Positions 23,593 to 31,873 of a stretch of 38,426 bases of DNA are shown one piece after another. The notes below the pieces were generated by a model, which was not told the origin of the DNA, did no database searches, and saw nothing but the letters and a program-made list of their open reading frames with translations. The position numbers and the translations under genes were made by a program. The DNA lies in contig DASQHM010000152.1 of NCBI GenBank assembly GCA_035632095.1, positions 1 to 38,426 on the forward strand, in the 5' to 3' direction. Source of the stretch: DASQHM01 sp035632095 (GTDB lineage: Bacteria; Pseudomonadota; Alphaproteobacteria; Ferrovibrionales; Ferrovibrionaceae). Every line of letters begins with the position of its first letter. The first letter of the stretch is position 1.

Positions 23593-24486
23593 GTGACCGA
23601 TCGCGCCGTTGCGTCTCGCGTCCAAAATATTTGGCTTAGCGCCATGCCGGGGCTTTTCGTCGTACTCTGGAGCACGGGCTTCATCGGCGGCAAGCTCGGC
23701 ATTCCCTACGCGCCACCGCTCACCTTTCTGGCGCTGCGTTTCGCCATCGTCACTGTTCTGCTGCTGATCCTGTCTTTCGTCACATCGGCGCCCTGGCCGC
23801 GAAGCTGGCGCAAGGTCGGGCATATGGCGGTCGCGGGTCTCCTGGTGCAGGGCTGCTATCTCGGCGGCGTGTTCACCTCGCTCGCTCACGGCGTTCAGGC
23901 GGGCGCGTCGTCGCTGATCGTCGGCATTCAACCTCTTCTGGTCGCGGCCGTCGCCGGTCCGCTGCTTGGCGAGCGCGTGGGCCGCGCGCATTGGATCGGC
24001 CTGGTGCTCGGCCTTGCCGGCGTAGCGCTGGTCGTATGGGACAAGCTTAGCCTCGGCCTCGGCACGCCGATCGGCATGGGCCTGTCGATCTTCGCGCTTG
24101 CCGGCATGACGGCCGGAACGGTCTATCAGAAGCGCTATTGTGCCGATCAGGACCTACGCACCGGCAACGTGGTGCAATTCGCGGCGACCACAGTCGCCGT
24201 GCTGCCGCTTGCCGCCACCTTCGAGACCATGCGTATCGACTGGACGCCGCAATTCGCGTTTGCGCTGGCGTGGCTTTGCCTGGTGCTTTCGCTCGGCGCG
24301 ATCAGCCTGCTCTATGTCTTGATACGCAGAGGCGCCGCCTCGAAAGTGTCGAGCCTGTTCTACATGGTGCCGCCCTGCACGGCGATCATGGCGTATTTCC
24401 TGTTCGGCGAAACGCTGAGCCCGTTGGCGTTGTTCGGCATGGCCGTCGCCGTGGCGGGCGTGGCCCTGGTCAACTTCGGGCGCTGA
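23593..24486 (+). CDS. EamA/DMT family transporter
   Basis: A 297-residue inner-membrane carrier with ten hydrophobic segments and two EamA repeats; motifs such as LFVVLWSTGFIGGKLGI, LTFLALRFAIV, GASSLIVGIQPLLVA, LLGERVG and YFLFGETLSPLALFGMA mark the RhaT/EamA group of metabolite exporters. The substrate is unknown. I prefer the GTG at 23593 because GAAGGA sits 9 bp upstream; an in-frame ATG at 23527 has no such site and would add 22 residues. The stop overlaps the ChaC-like gene by 1 bp (TGATG). Confidence 0.82.
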   Translation: MTDRAVASRVQNIWLSAMPGLFVVLWSTGFIGGKLGIPYAPPLTFLALRFAIVTVLLLILSFVTSAPWPRSWRKVGHMAVAGLLVQGCYLGGVFTSLAHGVQAGASSLIVGIQPLLVAAVAGPLLGERVGRAHWIGLVLGLAGVALVVWDKLSLGLGTPIGMGLSIFALAGMTAGTVYQKRYCADQDLRTGNVVQFAATTVAVLPLAATFETMRIDWTPQFAFALAWLCLVLSLGAISLLYVLIRRGAASKVSSLFYMVPPCTAIMAYFLFGETLSPLALFGMAVAVAGVALVNFGR

Positions 24487-25097
24487 TGGCGCGAAAACCC
24501 AAAGCCATCGTCATCCCCGAATTGCCCAACGCGCCGGCTTTGGACTTCGCACCGGGCGACCTCTGGGTGTTCGGCTACGGCTCGCTCATGTGGCGCCCGG
24601 GATTTCCCTATGTGGAGGCAAAGGGCGCGACGCTCTATGGCTATCACCGCGCGCTCTGCCTCTGGTCGTATCACTATCGCGGTACGCCGGCGAAGCCGGG
24701 CCTGGTCTTCGGCCTGGACGCGGGCGGCGCTTGCCGCGGCCGCGCCTTCCGCGTGGCGGCGCGCCATCGCGTCCGGGTGGTGCGCTATCTCTATCGCCGG
24801 GAACTGATCTCCTACGTCTATGTGCCGAAGCTGCATCGCGTTCACCCCGACGGCCGCGGCCCGGTGCGGGCCCTGATCTTCGTGGCCGACCGCGACAATC
24901 CGCAATATGCCGGCAAGCTCTCGGTCCGGCGCGCGGCGGCGATCATGGCGGTTGCGGCCGGCAGGACAGGCACGGCCCGCGACTATCTCGCCAGCACCGT
25001 GGCGCATCTGGATGCGCTCGGCATCCGCGACGGCGCGGCCCACGCGGTGCATGAACGCGTGATGCAATTGCCGGCTTCCCGCCGCCGCCGGGGATAG
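24486..25097 (+). CDS. Gamma-glutamylcyclotransferase (ChaC family)
   Basis: A 203-residue cytosolic protein of the ChaC type, which cleaves glutathione to 5-oxoproline and Cys-Gly. The substrate loop VFGYGSLMWRPGFPY (about residues 28-42) and the following GYHRALCLWSYHYRG are diagnostic; FVADRDNPQYAGKL and the AGRTGTARDYLAST segment complete the fold. It is coupled to the DMT transporter upstream (TGATG), and an ACT-domain protein follows 17 bp later. Activity on glutathione is inferred from the family. Confidence 0.9.
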   Translation: MARKPKAIVIPELPNAPALDFAPGDLWVFGYGSLMWRPGFPYVEAKGATLYGYHRALCLWSYHYRGTPAKPGLVFGLDAGGACRGRAFRVAARHRVRVVRYLYRRELISYVYVPKLHRVHPDGRGPVRALIFVADRDNPQYAGKLSVRRAAAIMAVAAGRTGTARDYLASTVAHLDALGIRDGAAHAVHERVMQLPASRRRRG

Positions 25098-25114
25098 GGC
25101 ATGATCGTCGCGTC

Positions 25115-25639
25115 ATGACATCGCATGTCTGGATCTCCATCGCCTGCCCCGACCGCACCGGCCTGATCGCCGAAGTGGCGGGGTGCTTGTTCGATCACGG
25201 CGCCAACCTCGGCGACACGACGTTCGCGGTGCTCGGCGCCGGCGCGGAATTCACCTCGGTCTGCGAAATCCCCGACGGCATCGCGCTCGATCAGCTGCAT
25301 GCGGCGCTGGCGGCGCTCGATGTCTTACGGAGCGCCGACATCACCGTGCGCCCGTTCACGCTGCAGCCGGTGCATGAGCCGTCGGCCCGCATCTCGCACG
25401 TGGTGGTGGTGAGCGGCGCCGACCGCCCGGGCCTGGTGGCGCGGCTTTGCGAGGCTTTCGCGGGCTTCGGCGCCAATATCGTGCGGCTCGACTGCGAGCG
25501 CATGCCCGAGGGGCGGGGCGACACCTATGTGGCGCGCTTCGCCGTAAATATTCCGCCGGCCTCGGCCGCAAACTGCCTCGCGACCGTGTCCAATACGGCG
25601 GAAGGCCTGCAACTCACCTGCAAGGTCGAGCCGGCGTAG
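25115..25639 (+). CDS. Double ACT-domain protein (GcvR-like)
   Basis: A 174-residue protein composed of two ACT modules: residues 3-80 (ISIACPDRTGLIAEVAGCLFDHGANL) and 90-170 (VVVSGADRPGLVARLCEAFAGFGANI). The paired D-R-T/P-G-L loops are the amino-acid-binding turns. The order matches GcvR, the glycine cleavage regulator, and related ACT proteins of unknown role. There is no DNA-binding domain. No gcv genes are nearby, so the target is unknown. Confidence 0.82.
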   Translation: MTSHVWISIACPDRTGLIAEVAGCLFDHGANLGDTTFAVLGAGAEFTSVCEIPDGIALDQLHAALAALDVLRSADITVRPFTLQPVHEPSARISHVVVVSGADRPGLVARLCEAFAGFGANIVRLDCERMPEGRGDTYVARFAVNIPPASAANCLATVSNTAEGLQLTCKVEPA

Positions 25640-25643
25640 GCAG

Positions 25644-25672
25644 CCTCATCCTTCGACAGGCTCAGGATGAGG
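25644..25672. repeat. CCTCATCCT...AGGATGAGG intergenic palindromic repeat
   Basis: A perfect 9-bp inverted repeat with an 11-bp loop (TCGACAGGCTC). Sequences of this CCTCATCCTTCGA...CTCAGGATGAGG type are, from memory, a dispersed intergenic element in Rhizobiales-like genomes. It sits between the convergent ACT gene and nrdJ, 4 bp past one stop and 10 bp past the other, and would serve as a two-way terminator or mRNA end. Confidence 0.7.
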
Positions 25673-25682
25673 CGCGGGCCGC

Positions 25683-28016
25683 TCAGCTGCACTTGCTGTA
25701 GCCGCAGCTGGTGCAGGTGTCGCAGCCCTCGATGTGCATCAGCGCGGCCTGGCCGCATTTCGGGCATTGGCGGAAGCGCATGTCGGGATGGCCACGCTCG
25801 TCGCCCGCCGCTTTCAGCAGCTTCACGGCCTCTGCCTCCTTGTCGTGCGGATCGGCGATGAAGCCGATGTCGATCAAATGCCGCTCGATCACCTCGCCGA
25901 TGGCGGCGAGCAGCGACGGCACGTAGCGCCCGCCCATCCAGGCGCCGCCGCGCGGGTCGAACACGGCCTTAAGCTCGTCCACCACGAACGACACGTCGCC
26001 GCCGCGCCGGAACACCGCCGAGATCATGCGCGTCAGCGCCAGCGTCCAGGCGTAGTGCTCCATGTTCTTCGAGTTGATGAACACCTCGAACGGGCGGCGG
26101 CGGCCGTCCTGCACGATGTCGTTGATGGTGATGTAGATGGCGTGTTCGCTCTCGGGCCAAGCGATCTTGTAGGTCTGCCCCGGCAACGCCTCGGGCCGGT
26201 CGAGGGGGCGCGTCATGTAGACCACGCCGCCGGCCTCGAAGGCATCGCGGGGGCGCGCCGCCGGAGGTTTCAGCGGCAGCTCGGCTTGCAGCGCCGGAAC
26301 CCTGCCGCCGACTTTGGCCGGCTGCTTCACTTCCAGCACGGCGCCGGTCACGTCGTTTGGCCGGTAGGTCGTGCAGCCCTTGCAGCCGAGGTCGTAGGCC
26401 TGGAGATAGACGTCCTTGAACGCGTCGAAGGTGATGTCTTCCGGGCAGTTGATCGTCTTCGAGATCGAACTGTCGATGTATTTCTGCGCGGCGGCTTGCA
26501 TGCGCACGTGATCGGCCGGCGTCAGGGTCTGCGCATCCACGAAGGCATCGGTCAGCGGCGCGGTCTCGCCCTTCAGGCGGCGGTAGAGCCGATAGGCGTA
26601 GTCGCTGACCTCTTCCTCACGCCGCGTACCGTCGGGCATGAGGATGTTGCGCCGGTAGTTGAAGCTGAACACCGGCTCCAGCCCCGAGGAGATATTGTCG
26701 GCTAGGAGCGAGATGGTGCCGGTCGGCGCGATCGAGGTGAGCAGCGCGTTGCGGATGCCGTGGGCGGCGATCGCCTCGCGCACGTCGGGCTCCAGCGCCT
26801 GGATCTGCTCGCCTTGCAGATACTTGTCGCGATCGAACAGCGGGAAGGAGCCCTTCTCGGCGGCAAGCTCGGCGGATGCGAGATAGGCGGCCCGCCGCAG
26901 GTGCCGCAGCCAAAGCTCGGTCAACTCGATGCTGCGGGCGGAGCCGTAGCGCGCGCCGACCATGATCAGCGCATCCGCCAGGCCGGTGACGCCGAGGCCG
27001 ATGCGCCGCTTGGTCAGCGCCTCCTGCCGTTGCTGCGGCAGCGGAAAATTCGACGCATCGATCACGTCGTCCATCATGCGGACGGCAATGCGGGTGAGGC
27101 GTTCGAGCTCGCCGACGTCGACGGCGGCCCGATCCTCGAACGGCTCGCGCACCAGCCGCGACAGATTGATGGAGCCGAGCAGGCACGCGCCGTACGGCGG
27201 CAGCGGCTGTTCGCCACACGGGTTTGTGGCCGATATGATTTCTACGTAGCGCAGATTGTTGGCGCGGTTGATGCGGTCGATGAAGATCACGCCCGGCTCG
27301 GCATAGGCGTAGGTGGCGCGCATGATCTTGTCCCAGAGCGTGCGGGCATCGACGGACTTGTACGCGGTGCCGCCGAACTTGAGCTCCCACGGCGCGTTCT
27401 CCTTCACCGCCTGCATGAAGGCGTCGGTGACCAGCACCGACAGGTTGAACATGCGCAAGCGGCCCGGCTCCTGCTTCGCCGCGATAAAGGCCTCGATGTC
27501 GGGATGGTCGCACCGGAGCGTCGCCATCATGGCGCCGCGGCGATGGCCGGCCGACATGATGGTGCGGCACATGGCGTCCCACACGTCCATGAAGGTGAGC
27601 GGCCCGGACGCATCGGCGCCGACGCCCTTCACCGGCGCGCCCTTCGGCCGCAGGGTGGAGAAGTCGTAGCCGATGCCGCCGCCTTGCTGCATGGTCAAGG
27701 CGGCTTCCTTCAAGTGCTCGAAAATGCCGCCCATGTCGTCGGGCACGGTGCCCATGACGAAGCAGTTGAACAGCGTGACTTTGCGCTCGGTGCCGGCGCC
27801 GGCGATGATCCGCCCCGCAGGCAGGAACTTGAAATCCTCCAGGGCCTGGTAAAAGCGCGGCTCCCAGACTGCGGGATCGGCCTCGCGGGCGGCGAGGGCG
27901 CGTGCGATCCGCGTCCAGGTGTCCTCCATGTTGAGGTCAACCGGCGCGCCGTCGGCCGCCTTGAGGCGGTATTTCATGTCCCAGATCTGCTGGGAAATGG
28001 GCGCAACCGGCGTCAT
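25683..28016 (-). CDS. nrdJ: Adenosylcobalamin-dependent ribonucleotide reductase (class II)
   Basis: A 777-residue enzyme that reduces ribonucleotides to deoxyribonucleotides, generating its thiyl radical from B12 without oxygen. The redox cysteine C84 (LFNCFVMG) and C278 (YGACLLGSINL) flank the radical-bearing N-P-C-G-E (C267, E269), the spacing seen in class II enzymes. LPAGRIIAGAG and SIAPTGTISLLADN are also diagnostic. The C-terminal zinc ribbon has CPKCG and CTSCGYSKC, which re-reduce the active site. It is the only reductase gene here. No cobalamin riboswitch is seen in the leader. Confidence 0.97.
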   Translation of the reverse strand: MTPVAPISQQIWDMKYRLKAADGAPVDLNMEDTWTRIARALAAREADPAVWEPRFYQALEDFKFLPAGRIIAGAGTERKVTLFNCFVMGTVPDDMGGIFEHLKEAALTMQQGGGIGYDFSTLRPKGAPVKGVGADASGPLTFMDVWDAMCRTIMSAGHRRGAMMATLRCDHPDIEAFIAAKQEPGRLRMFNLSVLVTDAFMQAVKENAPWELKFGGTAYKSVDARTLWDKIMRATYAYAEPGVIFIDRINRANNLRYVEIISATNPCGEQPLPPYGACLLGSINLSRLVREPFEDRAAVDVGELERLTRIAVRMMDDVIDASNFPLPQQRQEALTKRRIGLGVTGLADALIMVGARYGSARSIELTELWLRHLRRAAYLASAELAAEKGSFPLFDRDKYLQGEQIQALEPDVREAIAAHGIRNALLTSIAPTGTISLLADNISSGLEPVFSFNYRRNILMPDGTRREEEVSDYAYRLYRRLKGETAPLTDAFVDAQTLTPADHVRMQAAAQKYIDSSISKTINCPEDITFDAFKDVYLQAYDLGCKGCTTYRPNDVTGAVLEVKQPAKVGGRVPALQAELPLKPPAARPRDAFEAGGVVYMTRPLDRPEALPGQTYKIAWPESEHAIYITINDIVQDGRRRPFEVFINSKNMEHYAWTLALTRMISAVFRRGGDVSFVVDELKAVFDPRGGAWMGGRYVPSLLAAIGEVIERHLIDIGFIADPHDKEAEAVKLLKAAGDERGHPDMRFRQCPKCGQAALMHIEGCDTCTSCGYSKCS

Positions 28017-28086
28017 GGAACGGGCAACTCCACGTCGAGAATCCGCATCGCGAACGAAACAAGATCAATCTTAGCGGCAAACATTA

Positions 28087-28115
28087 AAGATACGCATTGA
28101 CCTCTGTCAGGTCAA
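28087..28115 (-). promoter_or_regulatory. nrdJ promoter with an overlapping TTGACCT/AGGTCAA operator
   Basis: On the minus strand TTGACC (28110-28115) and TATCTT (28087-28092) are 17 bp apart, about 70 bp before the nrdJ ATG. A perfect 7-bp inverted repeat TTGACCT-N5-AGGTCAA (28097-28115) covers the -35 and spacer, where a repressor would block polymerase. It does not match the NrdR box I know (ACACWATATATWGTGT). The regulator is unknown. Confidence 0.6.
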
Positions 28116-28142
28116 GCTCGGTTCCGGTTTTGTTTCCATGCC

Positions 28143-28154
28143 GTTCCTTGGAAC
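28143..28154. repeat. GTTCC-TT-GGAAC dyad upstream of nrdJ
   Basis: A 5-bp inverted repeat with a 2-bp spacer in the AT-rich stretch upstream of the nrdJ promoter. Nearby at about 28121-28135 GTTC-N7-GTTT resembles, with one mismatch, the GTTC-N7-GTTC LexA site of alphaproteobacteria. Both are weak. Confidence 0.3.
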
Positions 28155-28203
28155 AAGATATTAATTCTTAAGGGAAATCCGGCCGTTTGCGCTCTTCGGG
28201 GGC

Positions 28204-28228
28204 CGAGTATTCGCGGCCCAAATACTCG
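28204..28228 (-). terminator. Possible hairpin terminator behind plsC
   Basis: CGAGTATT and AATACTCG form a perfect 8-bp stem around 9 nt, 16 bp past the plsC stop at the end of the ftsEX operon. No T-run follows, so Rho-independent termination is uncertain. Confidence 0.4.
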
Positions 28229-28244
28229 CCCTTGGTGTGCTGCG

Positions 28245-28967
28245 TCAGGGGTTGCCGCGTCCCTCCGCGACCAGCCGCGCCGTGGCGCCTTCGATCACGG
28301 ACTCGAGCCTGGCGACGAAACTCTTGCGCTCGAGGCCGGGCGGGATCGGCGGCAGGAACTCGACCACCATGGTGCCGGGAAACTTGAGGAAGCGCCGCCT
28401 CGGCCACCGCAGGCCGGTGTTCAGCGCCACCGGCACGACCGGCAACCCGAGCTGGCCGTAGAGCGCGCCGATGCCCGGCTGATAGGCGCGCCGCTCGCCG
28501 GGCGCTGTGCGCGTGCCTTCGGGGAAGATCACGATGGGCCGGTTCAGCGCTACCGCGGCCCGGGCATCGGCGATCATGCGTCTGAGCGCCGCCGCGCCCG
28601 CCTTGCGGTCGACGATGATCATGCGCGTCTTCAGGCAATACCAGCCGTACACCGGAATCCAGACCAGTTCCCGTTTCATCACCAGGGCCGGATCGTCGAG
28701 CAGCACGTGATAGACGAACGTGTCGAAGGCCGATTGATGCTTGGACGCGACGATGGCGGCGCCCTTCGGCCGGTGCTCGAGACCGCGCACCTCGAGCCGG
28801 ATTCCGGCGAGCGCGCGCAGCAGCGCGATGGCGCCCCGCGCCCATTGCCGCTGGCCATAGACAACCCAGAGCCGCGAGCCGGCAAGCGCCGGCAGGAAGG
28901 CCAGGTTCATCGCAACGGTCCAGACATAGAAGGCGATCTGGAACAGGAGCGCGCGCAGCGCGGTCAC
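28245..28967 (-). CDS. plsC: 1-acyl-sn-glycerol-3-phosphate acyltransferase
   Basis: A 240-residue membrane-bound acyltransferase that adds the second acyl chain in phosphatidic acid synthesis. An N-terminal hydrophobic segment (LLFQIAFYVWTVAMNLAFLPAL) is followed by the catalytic ASKHQSAFD (H-x4-D; here HQSAFD), VKRELVWIPVYGW, and the glycerol-phosphate-binding IFPEGTRTAPGE. Length is typical. The GTG start at 28967 overlaps the ydcF stop (GTGA), so it is the last gene of a coupled ftsE-ftsX-HAD-ydcF-plsC operon. Confidence 0.93.
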   Translation of the reverse strand: MTALRALLFQIAFYVWTVAMNLAFLPALAGSRLWVVYGQRQWARGAIALLRALAGIRLEVRGLEHRPKGAAIVASKHQSAFDTFVYHVLLDDPALVMKRELVWIPVYGWYCLKTRMIIVDRKAGAAALRRMIADARAAVALNRPIVIFPEGTRTAPGERRAYQPGIGALYGQLGLPVVPVALNTGLRWPRRRFLKFPGTMVVEFLPPIPPGLERKSFVARLESVIEGATARLVAEGRGNP

Positions 28968-29629
28968 GTGGCCTGCTCCGCCCAATCGAGCCAGCGCGCG
29001 ATGCGCCCGCCGCTCAATTCGTCGAGCCGCTGGCCCACCAGCAGCGCCAGATATTTGTCGAATTCCTCGGCCAGCAGATAGGCCGTGCCGGGCCAGGCCC
29101 ACCAATCGTCGAGCTTGAACTGCTCGGGAAACACCGGATGCGCCACCAGCTCCGCGTCGGGCAGGCGGCGGTGCAGCTCGATGAGACTGCGGGGCATGTG
29201 GTAGGCGGCGGTGACCACGCGCAGGCTTCGATACCCGTTGGCGCGCGCCCATTCGGCGGTCTCGATGGCATTGCCCCAGGTATTCGCGGCGGCGAAGCCG
29301 AGATCGACGCAGCAATCGATCAGCGCCGCCTGGCGGCCGGCGATCTGGCGCAGCGCCGTGCGCCCCGTGCTCGGATTGACGCCGGAGACGAACATGCGCT
29401 TGGCCTTGCCGGCCGCCAGCAGTTCCAGGCCCGCATCGAGGCGAAGCGCGCCGCCGGTCAGCACCACGATGCCGTCGGTCTGGCGCTCGGGATCGCTCAC
29501 GCCGTGCGGCACCTCGCCGACGAACGCGACCAGTGCGCCGAGCCACAGGAGCCCGGCCGCCGCGACGGCGAGGGCGATGGCATGCAGCAAACGTTCGCGC
29601 GGCGGCTGGTGCTCGAGCCGAATCGTCAT
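28964..29629 (-). CDS. YdcF/ElyC family (DUF218) membrane protein
   Basis: A 221-residue protein with a hydrophobic N-terminal segment (LLHAIALAVAAAGLLWLGALVAFVG, about 14-38) and a DUF218 domain: DGIVVLTGGALRLDAGLELL, AKRMFVSGVN, NTWGNAIETAEWARANGYRSLRVVTAAYHMPRS. Family members act in the envelope (ElyC) or bind SAM-like ligands (YdcF); no reaction is certain. The gene is coupled to its neighbours on both sides by ATGA and GTGA overlaps. Confidence 0.88.
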   Translation of the reverse strand: MTIRLEHQPPRERLLHAIALAVAAAGLLWLGALVAFVGEVPHGVSDPERQTDGIVVLTGGALRLDAGLELLAAGKAKRMFVSGVNPSTGRTALRQIAGRQAALIDCCVDLGFAAANTWGNAIETAEWARANGYRSLRVVTAAYHMPRSLIELHRRLPDAELVAHPVFPEQFKLDDWWAWPGTAYLLAEEFDKYLALLVGQRLDELSGGRIARWLDWAEQAT

Positions 29630-30171
29630 GGCGGCGGTTTCAGCAGCGCGGCGACGGCGGCGGCGAGATCGCCGTAAACCGACACGGGCAGCACGTCGGC
29701 AGGTATGCCGTCGGCCTGGGCCTTCGCGCCGTTGCCGGTGCGAACCAGGATGCGCCGGCACCCGACCTTGGCCGCCGCCTGCAGATCGCGCAGCGAGTCC
29801 CCGATGAAGACCGCGTCCGCCGGCGATGCGCGAAAGCGCCGCATGGCCTCGAGCAGCATGCCGGGACCGGGCTTGCGCCGCTCGGTCGCGGCCCAGGGCG
29901 CGTCCGGCGCAACCAGCAGGTCGTCGAGACGTGCGCCCGCCGCCGCCAATTCGCCATGCAGCTTGGCGTGGATGCGCTCGAGCATGGCGACGTCGATGAT
30001 GCCTTTGCCGATGCACGATTGGTTGGTGCAGACCACCACCCGGTGGCCCGCGTCGTTCAATTGCCGCACGGCGCCGGCCGAGCCGGCGATCATCACCAGT
30101 TCGCCCGGGGTCTTGACGTAGTTGCCGGTCTCTTCGTTCAGCACCCCGTCGCGGTCGAGCATCACCAGCAT
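29626..30171 (-). CDS. HAD-IIIA phosphatase, GmhB-like but without the zinc loop
   Basis: A 181-residue HAD phosphatase resembling D-glycero-manno-heptose 1,7-bisphosphate 7-phosphatase. Motif I is LDRDGVLNEE (D6, D8), motif II VVVCTNQSCIGKG, the basic motif RRKPGPGML (98-105) and motif IV FIGDSLRDLQAA (D125, D129). GmhB and HisB phosphatases usually carry a Cys/His zinc loop just before the RKPxPGM motif; here that segment reads APDAPWAATE and has no cysteine. It may therefore be a diverged member with another sugar-phosphate substrate. It lies 3 bp behind ftsX and overlaps ydcF by 4 bp. Confidence 0.85.
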   Translation of the reverse strand: MLVMLDRDGVLNEETGNYVKTPGELVMIAGSAGAVRQLNDAGHRVVVCTNQSCIGKGIIDVAMLERIHAKLHGELAAAGARLDDLLVAPDAPWAATERRKPGPGMLLEAMRRFRASPADAVFIGDSLRDLQAAAKVGCRRILVRTGNGAKAQADGIPADVLPVSVYGDLAAAVAALLKPPP

Positions 30172-30174
30172 GGG

Positions 30175-31056
30175 TCAGGTCATCCGCCGAAGCGTGGTCA
30201 GCACCGTGAGCCGCGCCGTGACGATCGCCAATATGGTCGCCGCAACCGGCGCCGCGACCAGAATGGCCCAGCTCTTGGGACCGAGTTGCACGCTCGGCAA
30301 CAGGGGCGCGTCCAGCGCCGACGCAAAGCGCGCCACCAGGGCGACGATGGCCGCCGCCGCCACCAGCCCGAGCACGGAGCCCGCGGCGGCGCGGCGGAAG
30401 GTCTGCGATTCGAATTGCTCGGCAATCTGTCCGTCGCGCGCGCCGATCAGATGCAGCACTTCGATCATGTCGCGATGGACGGCGAGGCCGGCGCGCGTGG
30501 CGAACACCACCAGCGCCACGGTCGACAAGCCCACCAGCGCCACCACGGCGACGGCCAGCCATTGCAGCGTCCGGGCGAGCCGCACCATGCTCGCAAGCCA
30601 CGGTTTGTGATCGTCGACGCGGGTCCCCGGCACCGCCTGCTGCAACTGCGACGCCAGGGCGGCGGTATCGACCGCGGCGCCCTTGACCAAGCGCACGTCG
30701 ATCAGCGCCGGAACCGGAAGATCCGCGTCCATTGCGGTCTTGCCGAGCCAGGGTTCCAGCAGCTTGTCGATTTCGGGCCTGGTCAGCGGCCTTGCCGACT
30801 CGACGCCCGGCGCCGCCTTCAACAAGGCCACGGCCTTGTCGATCCGCTGTTGCGCGTCGCGCGCCTTGGCGTCGCCGATCTGCACCGTGAGACTGCCTTC
30901 GATGCTGCGGCTCCATGTTTCGGTCGCCTGCTGCAATGCGATGGCGCCGACCAGCGCCAGCACCGCGAGGAATACCATGGTCGCCACCACGGACGGCAAG
31001 TAGCGGCCGGCCGGATCGTCTGCGAGCTTCAGGTTAGAGCGAAGGCGCTGGATCAT
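30175..31056 (-). CDS. ftsX: Cell division protein FtsX
   Basis: A 293-residue inner-membrane permease-like subunit that, with FtsE, transmits the ATPase cycle to periplasmic wall hydrolases at the division site. The first membrane segment is at about residues 22-44, a periplasmic domain of about 110 residues follows, and three more segments (WLAVAVVALVGLSTVALVVF, AAAGSVLGLVAAAAIVALVA, SWAILVAAPVAATILAIV) form the FtsX domain with the loop IEVLHLIGARDGQIAEQF. Its ATG overlaps the ftsE stop by 4 bp. Confidence 0.94.
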   Translation of the reverse strand: MIQRLRSNLKLADDPAGRYLPSVVATMVFLAVLALVGAIALQQATETWSRSIEGSLTVQIGDAKARDAQQRIDKAVALLKAAPGVESARPLTRPEIDKLLEPWLGKTAMDADLPVPALIDVRLVKGAAVDTAALASQLQQAVPGTRVDDHKPWLASMVRLARTLQWLAVAVVALVGLSTVALVVFATRAGLAVHRDMIEVLHLIGARDGQIAEQFESQTFRRAAAGSVLGLVAAAAIVALVARFASALDAPLLPSVQLGPKSWAILVAAPVAATILAIVTARLTVLTTLRRMT

Positions 31057-31724
31057 GCCGCCTGTTCCTGCGGCAGGACCAGCTCGCCGTTGTCGAGCCG
31101 CATCACCGGCCGGCGGAAGCTTTCGATCAGATGCTGATCGTGGGTCGCGATCACCACGGTCGTTCCGGTCTTGTTGAGTTCCAGGAACAGATGCATGAGC
31201 CGCATGCCCATGTCGGGGTCCACGCTGCCGGTCGGCTCGTCGGCCAGGATCAGGCGCGGATGGGCGATGACCGCGCGCGCGATGGCGACGCGCTGCTTCT
31301 CGCCACCCGACAGCGTCGGCGGTCGCGCGTTGATCTGGTCGGAGAGCCCGACCCAGCGCAACAGTTCGATCACATGGGCGCGGACCTGGTCGTCCTTCAC
31401 GCCGGCGATGCGGAGCGGCAGCGCCACGTTGTCGAGCGCGCTGAGGTGATCGAGCAGGCGGAAATCCTGGAACACCACACCGATGCGCCGCCGCAGGGCC
31501 GGCAGCCTGTGCCGGGGCGTGTGCGACAAGTCGTGATCGAACATGGTGATCAGGCCGCGCGACGGGCGGGTGGCGAGATAGAGCAGCTTCAGCAGCGAAG
31601 TCTTGCCGGCGCCGCTCGGGCCGGTCAGAAAATGGAACGTGCCCGGCGCCAGACGGAAGCTGATGTCGCGCAGTACCTCCGGGCCGAGGCCATAGCGCAT
31701 GCCGACGTTTTGAAAGCGGACCAA
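31053..31724 (-). CDS. ftsE: Cell division ATP-binding protein FtsE
   Basis: A 223-residue ABC ATPase, the cytoplasmic partner of FtsX. Walker A is TGPSGAGKTSLL (about 34-45), the Q-loop lies in VVFQDFRLLDHLSALDNV, the signature is LSGGEKQRVAIARA, Walker B LILADEPTGSVD, and the switch histidine is in ATHDQHLI. The family start is M-I/V-R-F-x-N-V-G; only a TTG at 31724 fits this, and it has AGAGGAG 9 bp upstream, so I chose TTG over the longer frame that begins at 31901 with unrelated residues. It is first in its operon and divergent from the zinc-ribbon gene across 149 bp. Confidence 0.93.
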   Translation of the reverse strand: MVRFQNVGMRYGLGPEVLRDISFRLAPGTFHFLTGPSGAGKTSLLKLLYLATRPSRGLITMFDHDLSHTPRHRLPALRRRIGVVFQDFRLLDHLSALDNVALPLRIAGVKDDQVRAHVIELLRWVGLSDQINARPPTLSGGEKQRVAIARAVIAHPRLILADEPTGSVDPDMGMRLMHLFLELNKTGTTVVIATHDQHLIESFRRPVMRLDNGELVLPQEQAA

Positions 31725-31873
31725 CCGATTCGGCTCCTCTTCCGTCGCATCGCACACACGCTTCCGACAAGCGCATCGCACGGCGTCCGATGGCGCATTC
31801 GGGGCTGGTCGGCCTTGCCTTGGCGAGGACAATCGGCCTATAAGGTCACAGCCCCGGATTGGCGTTCGCCGAC

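Noticed and set aside
28017..28180. Cobalamin riboswitch in front of nrdJ
   Set aside because: No B12-box (GCCACTG-like) sequence is visible and the leader is about 65 nt, too short for the class.
28168..28250. Short minus-strand peptide frame ending GEYLGREYSAPEERKRPDFP behind plsC
   Set aside because: It has no start codon outside the plsC shadow, and its repeated look comes from the DNA hairpin at 28204-28228.
28964..30916. 650-codon minus-strand frame running over ydcF, the HAD gene and ftsX
   Set aside because: Only its last 221 codons (ydcF) look like protein; the rest is the shadow of ftsX and the phosphatase gene.
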